This document shows positions 51,253-59,704 of a DNA stretch of 64,000 bases, in pieces. The DNA lies in NCBI RefSeq assembly GCF_900099915.1, contig NZ_FNDB01000008.1, forward strand, positions 62,001 to 126,000. The letters are read 5' to 3'. This stretch comes from Flavobacterium omnivorum. Its GTDB lineage: Bacteria; Bacteroidota; Bacteroidia; Flavobacteriales; Flavobacteriaceae. The notes beneath the pieces were generated by a model. It made no database searches, was not told the DNA's origin, and saw only the letters and a program-made list of their open reading frames with translations. Numbering within the stretch: the stretch's first letter is position 1; every line of letters begins with the position of its first letter. The translations under genes were made by a program, and so were the position numbers.

Positions 51253-51256
51253 GTTT

Positions 51257-52198
51257 TTATAGGGTTTCAGTACTCGTTTTACGGGCTTTTCGCAATGAAT
51301 AATTAACCAAATACAATCCAAATAAAGTAACGCTTCCTCCTATTGCAATAGCTGCATTCAGGGTTTCCCCAAAGATTAAAGCGCCTAATAATACAGCTAT
51401 AATTGGATTGATATAGGAATATACGGTGCTGATTGCTGCAGGTAAGTTTTGAAGGGCATAAATAAAAGCGATGAAAGTAAGAATAGAACCAAAGACTACC
51501 AAGTAGGCAATCGACCACCACGAAATCGCAGGAATTTCGCCTAAAGGCACGGCTATTCCGGTGGCACCAGTGTATGCAAAAACTAGAATACTGGATAGGA
51601 ACATTTGTAAACCCAAACTAAAATAAGGATTAAAAGTGGCTGCTTTTTTCTTGGTATAAAGTGTTCCGAATGCCCAAGTCAAGGTGGAAATTATCGAAAT
51701 TATAATCCCAAATCTGAAACTTGGAATTAAAAAGTCACTTAAATGGTCGTAAAAAATGACACAAACACCACTAAAGCTTATGATTAAACCAACAACGGAC
51801 AGGCGAGACAGGCGTTCGCCTCTAAAAAAAGTGATGATGACAATCCATAAAGGAACAATTGCGCCAATAATGGCACCAAGACCACTGCTTATATATTTAA
51901 CTCCCCAAGTGCTTAAACCGTTACTTAATACAAAATTAAGGATGCTTAAAATGATGATCGTTTTCCACTGCTTCCCTTTTGGCCAAGGTGCTTTTTTAAG
52001 TAGAAAATAGGCAATATAAAGGAAACCGCCAAGAAACTGTCTAATGGCTACAAGTTGCAAGGCAGGCATGTGTTTTACGCCTTCTTTGGAAGCAATCCAA
52101 GTGGTTCCCCAAAAAAAACTAACCCAGCACAAAGCCAATATAGGCAATCCAATAGCGCTAACTTTCGACGAAACAACATTCTTAATTTTAGTTCTCAC
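51257..52198 (-). CDS. EamA/DMT-family transporter
   Basis: This is a ten-helix drug/metabolite transporter formed by two EamA repeats. The first repeat carries FWGTTWIASKEGV and LGAIIGAIVPLWIV; the second begins at about residue 165 and carries YSYINPIIAVLLGALIFGE. I chose the GTG start at 52198, 1 nt after the upstream epimerase stop; a TTG at 52219 would overlap it. The substrate is unknown. It is probably last in an operon with the epimerase, M28 peptidase and zinc-ribbon genes. Confidence 0.88.
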   Translation of the reverse strand: MRTKIKNVVSSKVSAIGLPILALCWVSFFWGTTWIASKEGVKHMPALQLVAIRQFLGGFLYIAYFLLKKAPWPKGKQWKTIIILSILNFVLSNGLSTWGVKYISSGLGAIIGAIVPLWIVIITFFRGERLSRLSVVGLIISFSGVCVIFYDHLSDFLIPSFRFGIIISIISTLTWAFGTLYTKKKAATFNPYFSLGLQMFLSSILVFAYTGATGIAVPLGEIPAISWWSIAYLVVFGSILTFIAFIYALQNLPAAISTVYSYINPIIAVLLGALIFGETLNAAIAIGGSVTLFGLYLVNYSLRKARKTSTETL

Positions 52199-52199
52199 G

Positions 52200-53003
52200 T
52201 TACAAATTTGGTTTTGCAAAAGTATACTTTAAAACCGTTTCTACACGACCACTTAAAATTATTTTTCCAACTGAATTAGTTGAAGAAGTAAACTTTGGCA
52301 AGGCCAAATTCAAATCAACGGCCATTTGTGTGTAATATTGCTCACGTGAGGGATGAAAGGGCGCCACCGCATTAAAAGTTTCATTCCAAGCATGCGTAGT
52401 TATAATTTTTTGAATGACACCAATGCAATCTTCTTGATGGATTAAATTTATAGGCGCATTAGGCTGGTCTAAATTTTCGCGCCCCGCCAGAAATTTTATG
52501 GGATGACGGTCATCGCCAATTAGACCTCCAAAACGCAATACTGTAGTTTTAAAATGGCTATTGTTTTGTAAAAGTTGTTCTGTTTGCAGTAATTGCTTGC
52601 CGCTTTCCGTATCTGGTTGAGGTACTGTTTCTTCTGATACAAGAGCAGGATAATCTCCGTAAACCGAAGTTGAACTTATAAAAATCACATTTTTAATTAG
52701 CGATCTCTCTATATACGGGATCATATTTTTAATCTTGGATACAAAATTTTCATTCTCTGAACCTCGAAGTTTTGGAGGAATATCTATAATCAGAATTTCA
52801 GAATTTTCTACAAAAGCAGTCACGTTTCCAATAGTTTCATTTTCTGAAAGCGCAATCAAGAAAGGCATGATTCCTTGATGTTCTAAAACTTTTAATTTAT
52901 CCTCAGAGGTCGTTGATCCGCTTACTAAAAAGTTGTTTTGCAGTAAGGCTTTCGCCAAAGGCATACCCAACCAACCGCAACCCAGAATACTAATTTTTGT
53001 CAT
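52200..53003 (-). CDS. NAD(P)-binding epimerase/SDR family protein (YeeZ-like)
   Basis: The N-terminal Rossmann motif is ISILGCGWLGMPLAKAL. ISSTSVYGDYP (Y of the YxxxK-type site region) and LRFGGLIGDDRHP follow. At 267 aa it is the length of YeeZ-like proteins, whose substrate is unknown. It starts 12 nt after the M28 gene and is followed tightly by EamA. Confidence 0.85.
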   Translation of the reverse strand: MTKISILGCGWLGMPLAKALLQNNFLVSGSTTSEDKLKVLEHQGIMPFLIALSENETIGNVTAFVENSEILIIDIPPKLRGSENENFVSKIKNMIPYIERSLIKNVIFISSTSVYGDYPALVSEETVPQPDTESGKQLLQTEQLLQNNSHFKTTVLRFGGLIGDDRHPIKFLAGRENLDQPNAPINLIHQEDCIGVIQKIITTHAWNETFNAVAPFHPSREQYYTQMAVDLNLALPKFTSSTNSVGKIILSGRVETVLKYTFAKPNL

Positions 53004-53015
53004 TATTACCTTTAA

Positions 53016-55397
53016 TTATTGGATTGTTGGGCTGTCTTTTACAACTTTTGAAATAGGATTTACTGGAGTAGGATTTAAGCGATTGTCCACAATTACCGTA
53101 CTTGGCTTTATTTTTTGTCTAATAACCACCGCATCGTTTAAAACAAAAGGAGTAGGCATCATCCAATTTTCTCTTTTAGTTATTTCAAATAATGGGTTTG
53201 ACATTAAATCAAAAGAACTTTCTAGTAGCTCCATATCTACAATCGTTGAAGCATTACAACTAAATTGCATTTCTAAAGGTGCATTTCCAACCACATAATA
53301 ACTCAATATTTTTTTTCCTTTACGCTCATACAATGAATTTTTCTGTCCTAAGGTACTTACTCCATTTGCTTTGAAATTATGAATGGTCATTTTTTCATTG
53401 GCAAAAATATCATACCGATTGACATTTCGATTTGGAGTAATTCGTATTTTCAAAAACCTTTGATTGCCTACCAATCGGTTTTCTAGGAATTCGATAGTCG
53501 GTTTTTGAAGCTCTTTTTTAGGGGCATTCGCAGCGTATGTAAACCCAGAATTGTATTTGCTGAATAACGGAATTTCATTTAAAGAGGACGCTTCTTTAGG
53601 ATTTTCACCTAAGTAGCTTTTGTTCCAGGAATCCAGATTAGTATCATAAGTGGCCCAACTGGCCTTGTCCGTGTCCGCATTATAGACGTATAATAAACTG
53701 TTTGATTTCGCTTTACCAAATTCATAGCCGGATTCAGAATGTGCTTTCACAAAAAAGCCAATGGAAAGCACGAAAAATGTCAAAGCCCAGATTCCCTTTT
53801 TGGCGAAAGCCCCAAAAACGGGAAGCAATAAGCCAAAGGTCAAAACGGTAAGAATAGCACTTCCAAACAATACTTTAAGGCCTAAACCGATTGGGAACAT
53901 TTGGATAAAAGGCGCTATGATTAGTAGCGCAGGAATACTTAAAAACAGATTTACTAGTTTATTCGTTTTTTGAGTCACAATAAAAATACCAAAAACAGAG
54001 AGGCCAAAGAAAATGGGAATAATCAAAAATCCTGCACCAGGTACTATAAACGCGACAATTCCGTTGATGATAATCCAAAGGAACAATGGGGCTACAAAGT
54101 GATTGATAGTTACCCTTCGTTGTGAAAAAAAATGATAAAAAGCCATGCTTATCGCTAAAGCAAGCAACACAAAAGCAGCAATATAAGCGTGCCCGTTATA
54201 GGTAAATCCGTTGAGTAAATCGTTGTACTGCGGATAGGCAATCCGTAAGCCTTTCCATCCATAAAAAGTGATTAGTCCGCTTAAAAGCAGGGAGCTAAAG
54301 AGAGGAATAAACCCTTTCCCAATTTCCCGTAAGGACAAAATGCGTTTGGCTCTTCCTAAAAACAATAGAAAAATAAATAAGACTAAGGCGAGCAGAACCA
54401 TAGGTAAAACCCAGCTGAAGGGATAACTTATAAACGTGAAGGGAAGGGTGAAATAAACATAATCTTCGCTGGCTTGTGTAGCGTTTAAATTGGCATTTGA
54501 AAAATAATTTAACAATGGCATCAAGTAAGAACCTTGATGTGCTAAGGTGTTTTTGTTTAAATGATTGATGTCATCTTGTGCCGTATGATAATTAAAATGG
54601 TCATCTATAAAAGCGAAATTATAGCCTTGGATATTACCTTGTTCTCTAAACACGGTTAAATCAGTATCGTTGGGTAGCATCTTGTAAATGCTGTACATTA
54701 GCGAGTTTGAGACTGGAAAAGTAGCCTTTGCCGCAGCGAACTCTTTGACTAATCCTGCATTTCCTTTGTTGGTTTCCATCAGCATGTAACTTGGTCCAGA
54801 AGAACCACGTGCTTCAAAATTCAGAACTAAACCTATTTCCTTTGCCCATTGATGTTGCGTCACAAAGAGAGCAGCACCATTTAACCCTAATTCTTCAGCA
54901 TCCGAAAATAGAATAATGATGTCGTTTTTATGTGGAGTTTTATTGTACAAAAAGGCGCGAACACTTTCTAAAATGGTTGCAACACCTGAGCCAGCATCAC
55001 TTGCGCCTGGTGAGTAGGAATGAGGAGCGCTATCATAATGGGAAAGTAATAATAAGGCTTTGGAATTATTGGAGCCTTTTATGCGAGCCAAAATATTTTT
55101 GGACTTAACGAGATTACCCCAGTCGCTGAGCGTATATCCTTCCTGAATGGAAGTTTGTAATCCTAACTTCTTGAGCTCTCTAACGAGATAGTTGGCGACG
55201 ACTTCGTGATTTTGTAAACCCACATAATGCGGTTTATTTGAAATAGCTGCTACTAGGTTCGTGGCCCTTTTAGTCGAAAAATCAGTAAGAGAACCTTCTT
55301 TGTCAGATGTCCATTGTGGCAGCATCGTAAAGAATAGCAGCCCCAGAATTAGGGAAATGAACAGAACGACGAAAATGGAGGAAAAATCTTTTTTCAT
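53016..55397 (-). CDS. M28-family membrane metallopeptidase
   Basis: A 793-aa protein with an N-terminal anchor (about 8-30) and an M28 zinc-peptidase domain (about 50-320). Metal ligands are in LLLSHYDSAPHS, GASDAGSGVATILE, LFSDAEELGLNG (catalytic Glu) and FIDDHFNYHTAQDD. Eight or nine TM helices (about 330-560) and a C-terminal extracytoplasmic domain follow. This is the FrmX/Ermp1-like architecture. It probably processes peptides at the membrane surface. Confidence 0.88.
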   Translation of the reverse strand: MKKDFSSIFVVLFISLILGLLFFTMLPQWTSDKEGSLTDFSTKRATNLVAAISNKPHYVGLQNHEVVANYLVRELKKLGLQTSIQEGYTLSDWGNLVKSKNILARIKGSNNSKALLLLSHYDSAPHSYSPGASDAGSGVATILESVRAFLYNKTPHKNDIIILFSDAEELGLNGAALFVTQHQWAKEIGLVLNFEARGSSGPSYMLMETNKGNAGLVKEFAAAKATFPVSNSLMYSIYKMLPNDTDLTVFREQGNIQGYNFAFIDDHFNYHTAQDDINHLNKNTLAHQGSYLMPLLNYFSNANLNATQASEDYVYFTLPFTFISYPFSWVLPMVLLALVLFIFLLFLGRAKRILSLREIGKGFIPLFSSLLLSGLITFYGWKGLRIAYPQYNDLLNGFTYNGHAYIAAFVLLALAISMAFYHFFSQRRVTINHFVAPLFLWIIINGIVAFIVPGAGFLIIPIFFGLSVFGIFIVTQKTNKLVNLFLSIPALLIIAPFIQMFPIGLGLKVLFGSAILTVLTFGLLLPVFGAFAKKGIWALTFFVLSIGFFVKAHSESGYEFGKAKSNSLLYVYNADTDKASWATYDTNLDSWNKSYLGENPKEASSLNEIPLFSKYNSGFTYAANAPKKELQKPTIEFLENRLVGNQRFLKIRITPNRNVNRYDIFANEKMTIHNFKANGVSTLGQKNSLYERKGKKILSYYVVGNAPLEMQFSCNASTIVDMELLESSFDLMSNPLFEITKRENWMMPTPFVLNDAVVIRQKIKPSTVIVDNRLNPTPVNPISKVVKDSPTIQ

Positions 55398-55427
55398 TTT
55401 GGTGGGGTAGATTTTGGAATTATAACA

Positions 55428-55775
55428 TTAAATATCTTTTTTGACTAGCATATAGAAATCATTATCCAAAACCATGTACCCTTGATCGTAGAGAAAATAA
55501 TACGTGTTCCCTGTTTTGGTTTGTAGGATATTAGTAAAAAACTGAAAATCAAATCCTTTACTAAAAAGTTTTGCTTTCGTAGTTTTTGATTTTCCTTCGG
55601 TATTTAGTTCAGATAGAATGCGGTAATTTTTGCGCAGCTTATTGTTGATGTTGCGCATAAAATTTGTGCTGTCTTTATTTATTTTATTATTGTAGGCATT
55701 GCGGCAACCGTCGGTGCAAAACTTTTTGTCTTCGCGGCCTACAATTTTCTCTCCGCATTCTAAGCAGGTTTTCAT
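55428..55775 (-). CDS. zinc-ribbon protein of unknown function
   Basis: This 115-aa protein begins with a zinc ribbon (CLECGEKIVGREDKKFCTDGCRNAYNNK, CxxC and CxxxC). The rest is Lys/Asn-rich with no known domain. Similar ribbons occur in DUF2116-like proteins that bind nucleic acid. Its ATG overlaps the end of the GNAT/nitrilase gene by 4 nt, so the two are coupled. Function is not assigned. Confidence 0.78.
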   Translation of the reverse strand: MKTCLECGEKIVGREDKKFCTDGCRNAYNNKINKDSTNFMRNINNKLRKNYRILSELNTEGKSKTTKAKLFSKGFDFQFFTNILQTKTGNTYYFLYDQGYMVLDNDFYMLVKKDI

Positions 55776-57301
55776 AGATTTATTTTTTTGATGTCGTACA
55801 AATCAGTTCTGCGGTCTTTTAGAATTCGAACGCTTCCATGCTCGTGAAGTTCTTTTAGCAAATCCAAATCTACATCTACGATCAGCGTCATCTCGGTATT
55901 TGGAGTAGCTTCGGCTTTGATTCCATTGCTTGGAAAAGCAAAATCAGAAGGGGTAAATACGGCTGATTGTGCATATTGAATGTCCATGTTGTTCACCTTA
56001 GGGAGATTCCCTACACAGCCAGCTATAGCTACATAACATTCGTTCTCTATGGCTCTGGCTTGTGCGCAATGCTTGACTCTGGTATAGGCGTTTTGAGTGT
56101 CTGTCAAGAAGGGAACGAATAAAATATTCATGCCCTCATCAGCCATTAATCTGGATAGTTCAGGAAATTCCACATCATAGCAAATCATAATGCCTATTTT
56201 TCCACAGTCGGTGTCAAACGTCTTGATTTGCGATCCACCCGTCATTCCCCAATGTTGTACTTCATTTGGAGTCACATGAATTTTGGCATACATCTCTGAT
56301 GTTCCATCTCTTTTGCATAGAAAACCTACATTGTATAGCGTGCCCTTTTCTAAATATGGCATGCTTCCAGTGATGATGTTAATATTATACGAAATGGCTA
56401 ATTCTTGAAAGCGTTTGCGGATTGGTTCTGAATGTTTGGCTAGTTCTCGTATTGCTTCTGCCTCAGATAAATGGTTGTAATCGGCCATTAAAGGCGCGGC
56501 AAAAAGTTCTGGAAACAATGCAAAATCACTACCGTAACCAGAAACGACATCTACAAAAAATTCACATTGTTCGAATAAAGCTTCCAGATTATTCAATTGA
56601 CGCATTTGCCATTGAACTAACCCCAATCGGATAACACTTTTTTCGAGGTTGATCAATTTGGGACTTTCATCATAATAAATGTTGTTCCATTCTAGTAAAA
56701 CCGCAAATTCCTTAGAGTCGGTATCGCCTTCTAGATAATTTTTCATTACCCTGATTACGTGGAAATCGTTACTCAACTGGAACGAAAGAACGGGATCATG
56801 TAATTCTTTTCTTTTTACTTTTTCAATATAATTCTTGGGAGTGAGTGTATCCGAATGTTGACCGTAATTAGGAATCCTTCCAGCAAAGACGATGGCTTTC
56901 AGATTCAGTTGTTCACATAATTCTTTTCGGGCGTCATACAATCGTCTTCCCAGACGCAGTCCTCTGTAATTAGGGTGAATAAAAACGTCTATACCATATA
57001 AAACATCTGCTTTTGAATTGTGTGTCGAAAAAGTATATTTTCCAGTTATATCTGAATAATTATGATTTTTGTCGACTAAACTTTCATCAACAATTAGGGA
57101 TAATGCAGAACCTACTACTTTTCCATCTACTAAAATTACTAACTGCCCTTCTGGGAAAATGCTTAATAATTTTTCTATATGGTGTTCTCTCCAGTAGGAA
57201 CCAACCATTTCTGGATATGATTCTACCATAGATTTTTTTAGTTCTTTGTAGTCATCAATTTTCAGATTTCGTAATTCTACCTTGTTTATTTTGGCTTGCA
57301 T
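55772..57301 (-). CDS. GNAT acetyltransferase - carbon-nitrogen hydrolase fusion
   Basis: A 509-aa two-domain protein. Residues 1-200 form a GNAT domain with the acetyl-CoA loop YRGLRLGRRLYDAR (about residue 114). Residues 225-500 form a nitrilase-type amidohydrolase with the catalytic triad: Glu in ALFPELFAAPL (about 265), Lys in MYAKIHVTPNE (about 340) and Cys in GIMICYDVEFPE (about 373). Such fusions are known in several phyla, but the substrate is unknown. Confidence 0.93.
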   Translation of the reverse strand: MQAKINKVELRNLKIDDYKELKKSMVESYPEMVGSYWREHHIEKLLSIFPEGQLVILVDGKVVGSALSLIVDESLVDKNHNYSDITGKYTFSTHNSKADVLYGIDVFIHPNYRGLRLGRRLYDARKELCEQLNLKAIVFAGRIPNYGQHSDTLTPKNYIEKVKRKELHDPVLSFQLSNDFHVIRVMKNYLEGDTDSKEFAVLLEWNNIYYDESPKLINLEKSVIRLGLVQWQMRQLNNLEALFEQCEFFVDVVSGYGSDFALFPELFAAPLMADYNHLSEAEAIRELAKHSEPIRKRFQELAISYNINIITGSMPYLEKGTLYNVGFLCKRDGTSEMYAKIHVTPNEVQHWGMTGGSQIKTFDTDCGKIGIMICYDVEFPELSRLMADEGMNILFVPFLTDTQNAYTRVKHCAQARAIENECYVAIAGCVGNLPKVNNMDIQYAQSAVFTPSDFAFPSNGIKAEATPNTEMTLIVDVDLDLLKELHEHGSVRILKDRRTDLYDIKKINL

Positions 57302-57318
57302 AATAATGTGATTTATAA

Positions 57319-57347
57319 CAAATATAACTAAATTATTCCATTTACAA
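57319..57347 (-). promoter_or_regulatory. promoter of the GNAT/nitrilase operon
   Basis: On the minus strand TTG (57347-57345), an 18-nt spacer and TATATTTG (57326-57319) fully match the flavobacterial consensus, 18 nt before the ATG. Confidence 0.8.
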
Positions 57348-57350
57348 ACG

Positions 57351-57396
57351 GTTACAAATAGTTACAACCGAAAGTAAATAGTTAGCAACCGAATAA
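57351..57396 (+). repeat. direct repeats upstream of ssb
   Basis: Three copies of a GTTA(G)CAA word begin at 57351, 57361 and 57381. The last two share GTTA-CAACCGAA. They lie between the divergent GNAT/nitrilase and ssb promoters. A regulator site or chance AT-rich similarity is possible. Confidence 0.4.
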
Positions 57397-57486
57397 AGAT
57401 TTGAACCTGTTGCATCTTTGCCCTGTTGATTCGAAAGAACGTTTTAACAAAATAACTATAAACACTAATATATAAATTTACACGCC

Positions 57487-57810
57487 ATGAAAAACAAAGT
57501 ACAATTAATCGGAAGAGTAGGTCAAGATCCTGAAGTAAAAACTTTAGAAGGAGGAAAAAAATTAGCAACTGTTAGCATAGCCACAAATGATGTCTATTAT
57601 AAAGAGAACGGCGATAAAGTAGAACAAACGGAATGGCATCGGGTTACTGCTTGGGGGAAAACAGCTGATATTATTGAAAAATATGTGACTAAGGGGAAGG
57701 AAATAGGTATCGAAGGAAAACTAACCCACAGAAGTTATGACGATAAAAACGGCGAAAAACGCTATGTAACTGAAATCGTTGCCAATGAGGTGTTGCTTTT
57801 AGGAAAATAG
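57487..57810 (+). CDS. ssb: single-stranded DNA-binding protein without acidic tail
   Basis: This OB-fold protein of 107 aa has the Ssb core: VQLIGRVGQDPEVKTLEGGKKLATVSIATN, WHRVTAWGKTADIIEKYVTKG and GIEGKLTHRSYDDKNGEKRYVTEIVANEVLLLGK. It ends right after the core. The acidic DDDIPF-type tail used to recruit partner proteins is missing, so it is probably an accessory Ssb and the main ssb lies elsewhere. Confidence 0.93.
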   Translation: MKNKVQLIGRVGQDPEVKTLEGGKKLATVSIATNDVYYKENGDKVEQTEWHRVTAWGKTADIIEKYVTKGKEIGIEGKLTHRSYDDKNGEKRYVTEIVANEVLLLGK

Positions 57811-57819
57811 ATTATTTTT

Positions 57820-57860
57820 AAAAGGCACGAATTTCTGTATAAGAAGTTCGTGCCTTTTTT
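57820..57860 (+). terminator. terminator of ssb
   Basis: A 12-bp perfect stem AAAAGGCACGAA / TTCGTGCCTTTT has a 15-nt loop and a long T-run follows. Confidence 0.85.
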
Positions 57861-57889
57861 TTTGATCCATTAGGGGTCTGAAAAGTTTT

Positions 57890-58789
57890 TTAAAAAATAT
57901 CTTTTGCCGCTCTATAGGTATTGGCGTGCGCTTCAATAATCGTTTTTATATCAGGAGAGTAGCCACCACCCATAGAAACTTGTACAGGAATTTGGTGTTT
58001 TGAGCAAAGTTCAAAAACCAGTTCATCTCTTTTTTTACAGCCCTCCACGGAGCAGCCTAGCTTTCCTAATTTATCCGTAGCTAGAATATCAACTCCCGCT
58101 AAATAAAAGATAAAATCGGGCTTTTGGGTCGCTATTAATTTCGGAATTACACTTGCAATGGTATGGAGGAATTCCTCATCCGTTGTCCCATCGTTGAAAG
58201 CAATATCTAAATTAGAGGTTTCTTTTTTGAAAGGATAATTGGTTTTACCATGCGTAGAAAAGGTAAAGACATGCGGATTGTTCTGAAAAATGGCAGCCGA
58301 TCCATTGCCTTGATGCACGTCTAAGTCGATAATTAAAATTTTCTTAGCCATGTTGTGGTCTAGTAAAAACTGAGCAGCAATGGCTTGATCATTGAGCAAA
58401 CAAAAAGCTTCTCCATGAGTAGCGTACGCATGATGTGTTCCACCTGCTATATTAAAAGACACTTTTGTGTCAAATGATTTTTGAGCACCAGTAATAGTTC
58501 CTTGGGCGATTACTAGTTCGCGTTGCACTAGTTCTTTAGAAAGTGGAAATCCAATTTTTCTTGCTGCTTTTGCATTTAGGGCCAGATGCAGCAAATCATT
58601 AACATAATCTGGTTTGTGAATGGCTAAAACAGAATCTAAATCACATAGTTCAGGTTCAAAAAAATCAGATGGTGAAGCGGTTCCTTCGTACACTAATTGT
58701 TGTGGTAGCAATTCATATTTCAACATGGGAAAGCGATGTCCTTCTGGCAACGGATGCTGGTATATGGGATGAAAAGCTATCGGAAACAT
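57890..58789 (-). CDS. histone deacetylase-like zinc hydrolase
   Basis: This is an arginase-fold deacetylase of about 299 aa. The HDAC signature residues are GGTHHAYATHGEAFCLLND (His pair), IDLDVHQGNG (Asp and His zinc ligands), YLAGVDILATDKLG (third Asp) and SMGGGYSP. The layout resembles HDAC11-like/acetoin-utilisation proteins, which may remove acyl groups from polyamines or proteins. I chose the ATG at 58789 (MFPIAFHPIYQHPLP). It is a single gene. Confidence 0.9.
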   Translation of the reverse strand: MFPIAFHPIYQHPLPEGHRFPMLKYELLPQQLVYEGTASPSDFFEPELCDLDSVLAIHKPDYVNDLLHLALNAKAARKIGFPLSKELVQRELVIAQGTITGAQKSFDTKVSFNIAGGTHHAYATHGEAFCLLNDQAIAAQFLLDHNMAKKILIIDLDVHQGNGSAAIFQNNPHVFTFSTHGKTNYPFKKETSNLDIAFNDGTTDEEFLHTIASVIPKLIATQKPDFIFYLAGVDILATDKLGKLGCSVEGCKKRDELVFELCSKHQIPVQVSMGGGYSPDIKTIIEAHANTYRAAKDIF

Positions 58790-58895
58790 AAAAAAGATTA
58801 TTTTATTAAAGTTCAATCTTCAACGCTGGTGTCAAAAAAACGGGGTGTATAGGAACTTTTAAAAGTTAGTTTGGCAGCGTTTTCTATCCTATTTT

Positions 58896-59525
58896 TTACT
58901 GATTCATTAACTCTTGGAAACAATCCACAAATTGACCTACATGGAAACCGTCCATCAAGGCATGATGCACATGAACAGACATTGCCATGGTTCTTTTTCC
59001 GTTATCAGCAATTTTCATTTTTCCAAAAGAGATTTTAGGACAACTATCTGGAAATGTATAACTACGGGCATGTGATAACGAGCTAAAATCCAGCCAAGGA
59101 ATCGCCGAAAAGTGAATGACATTATCATCGTCAAAGTTTCGAGTAAAAAGTCCAGTCGTGGTCTGTATTCGTTCGATTTCTTTGGTGCTACTTGCTGCGA
59201 AAACTGAAAAATCAGAATTGTATTCCATTAAAGAAAATCCAAAACTGCCATCTTCACGGCCAATGGTGGCCGAAGCATTAATTTGATCACAAACGTATAT
59301 TTGATCATCAGCAATTCGATACCGAAATGATTCAATTGTGTTTACTGCTCTTAAGGTATGGTATAAATAATAAGTGAAAAAGGAGGTCTTTAAGATTTTT
59401 GCTGAAGCATAAGCTTTGGTACAATCAATTTCGACGGTGGCACCAAAAAAAGGTTCTTCAAATTGTTTAAAGAATTGAAAATGTTCTTTTCTGTTCCAAT
59501 TTTCTAGGTCTAAAAGTGTTCTCAA
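58896..59525 (-). CDS. chloramphenicol acetyltransferase-like protein
   Basis: A CAT-fold trimeric acyltransferase of 209 aa. The catalytic His is in HVHHALMDGFHVGQF (HHxxxDG, about residue 190). The N-terminal WNRKEHFQFF and SFFTYYLYHTLRAVN segments match. Chromosomal flavobacterial members are not proven resistance genes; the acceptor substrate may differ. No in-frame ATG exists, so I used TTG at 59525. A stop lies shortly upstream. Confidence 0.85.
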   Translation of the reverse strand: MRTLLDLENWNRKEHFQFFKQFEEPFFGATVEIDCTKAYASAKILKTSFFTYYLYHTLRAVNTIESFRYRIADDQIYVCDQINASATIGREDGSFGFSLMEYNSDFSVFAASSTKEIERIQTTTGLFTRNFDDDNVIHFSAIPWLDFSSLSHARSYTFPDSCPKISFGKMKIADNGKRTMAMSVHVHHALMDGFHVGQFVDCFQELMNQ

Positions 59526-59647
59526 GAGGATAGGATTTTAATTTTTTCAAAAGTACTTCTAATCTTCCTAAACCAGAAATTCATTTCAAGAACTTTTTTT
59601 AAATCTAAAAATGTAAAATAGGATTTTACTAAAATATAAATTACGTA

Positions 59648-59686
59648 CAAAAAAGCCCTAAAAGAAAATTCCTTTAGGGCTTTTTG
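59648..59686. terminator. terminator of the OmpA-family gene
   Basis: A stem AAAAAGCCCTAAA / TTTAGGGCTTTTT has a 10-nt loop and T-runs on both sides. It follows the stop at 59705 on the minus strand. Confidence 0.85.
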
Positions 59687-59704
59687 TTGTAACAAAAAAG
59701 TAAA

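Noticed and set aside
58896-59525. Chloramphenicol resistance gene
   Set aside because: Only the fold and catalytic motif are seen; chromosomal relatives are often not resistance enzymes, so a resistance claim is not made.
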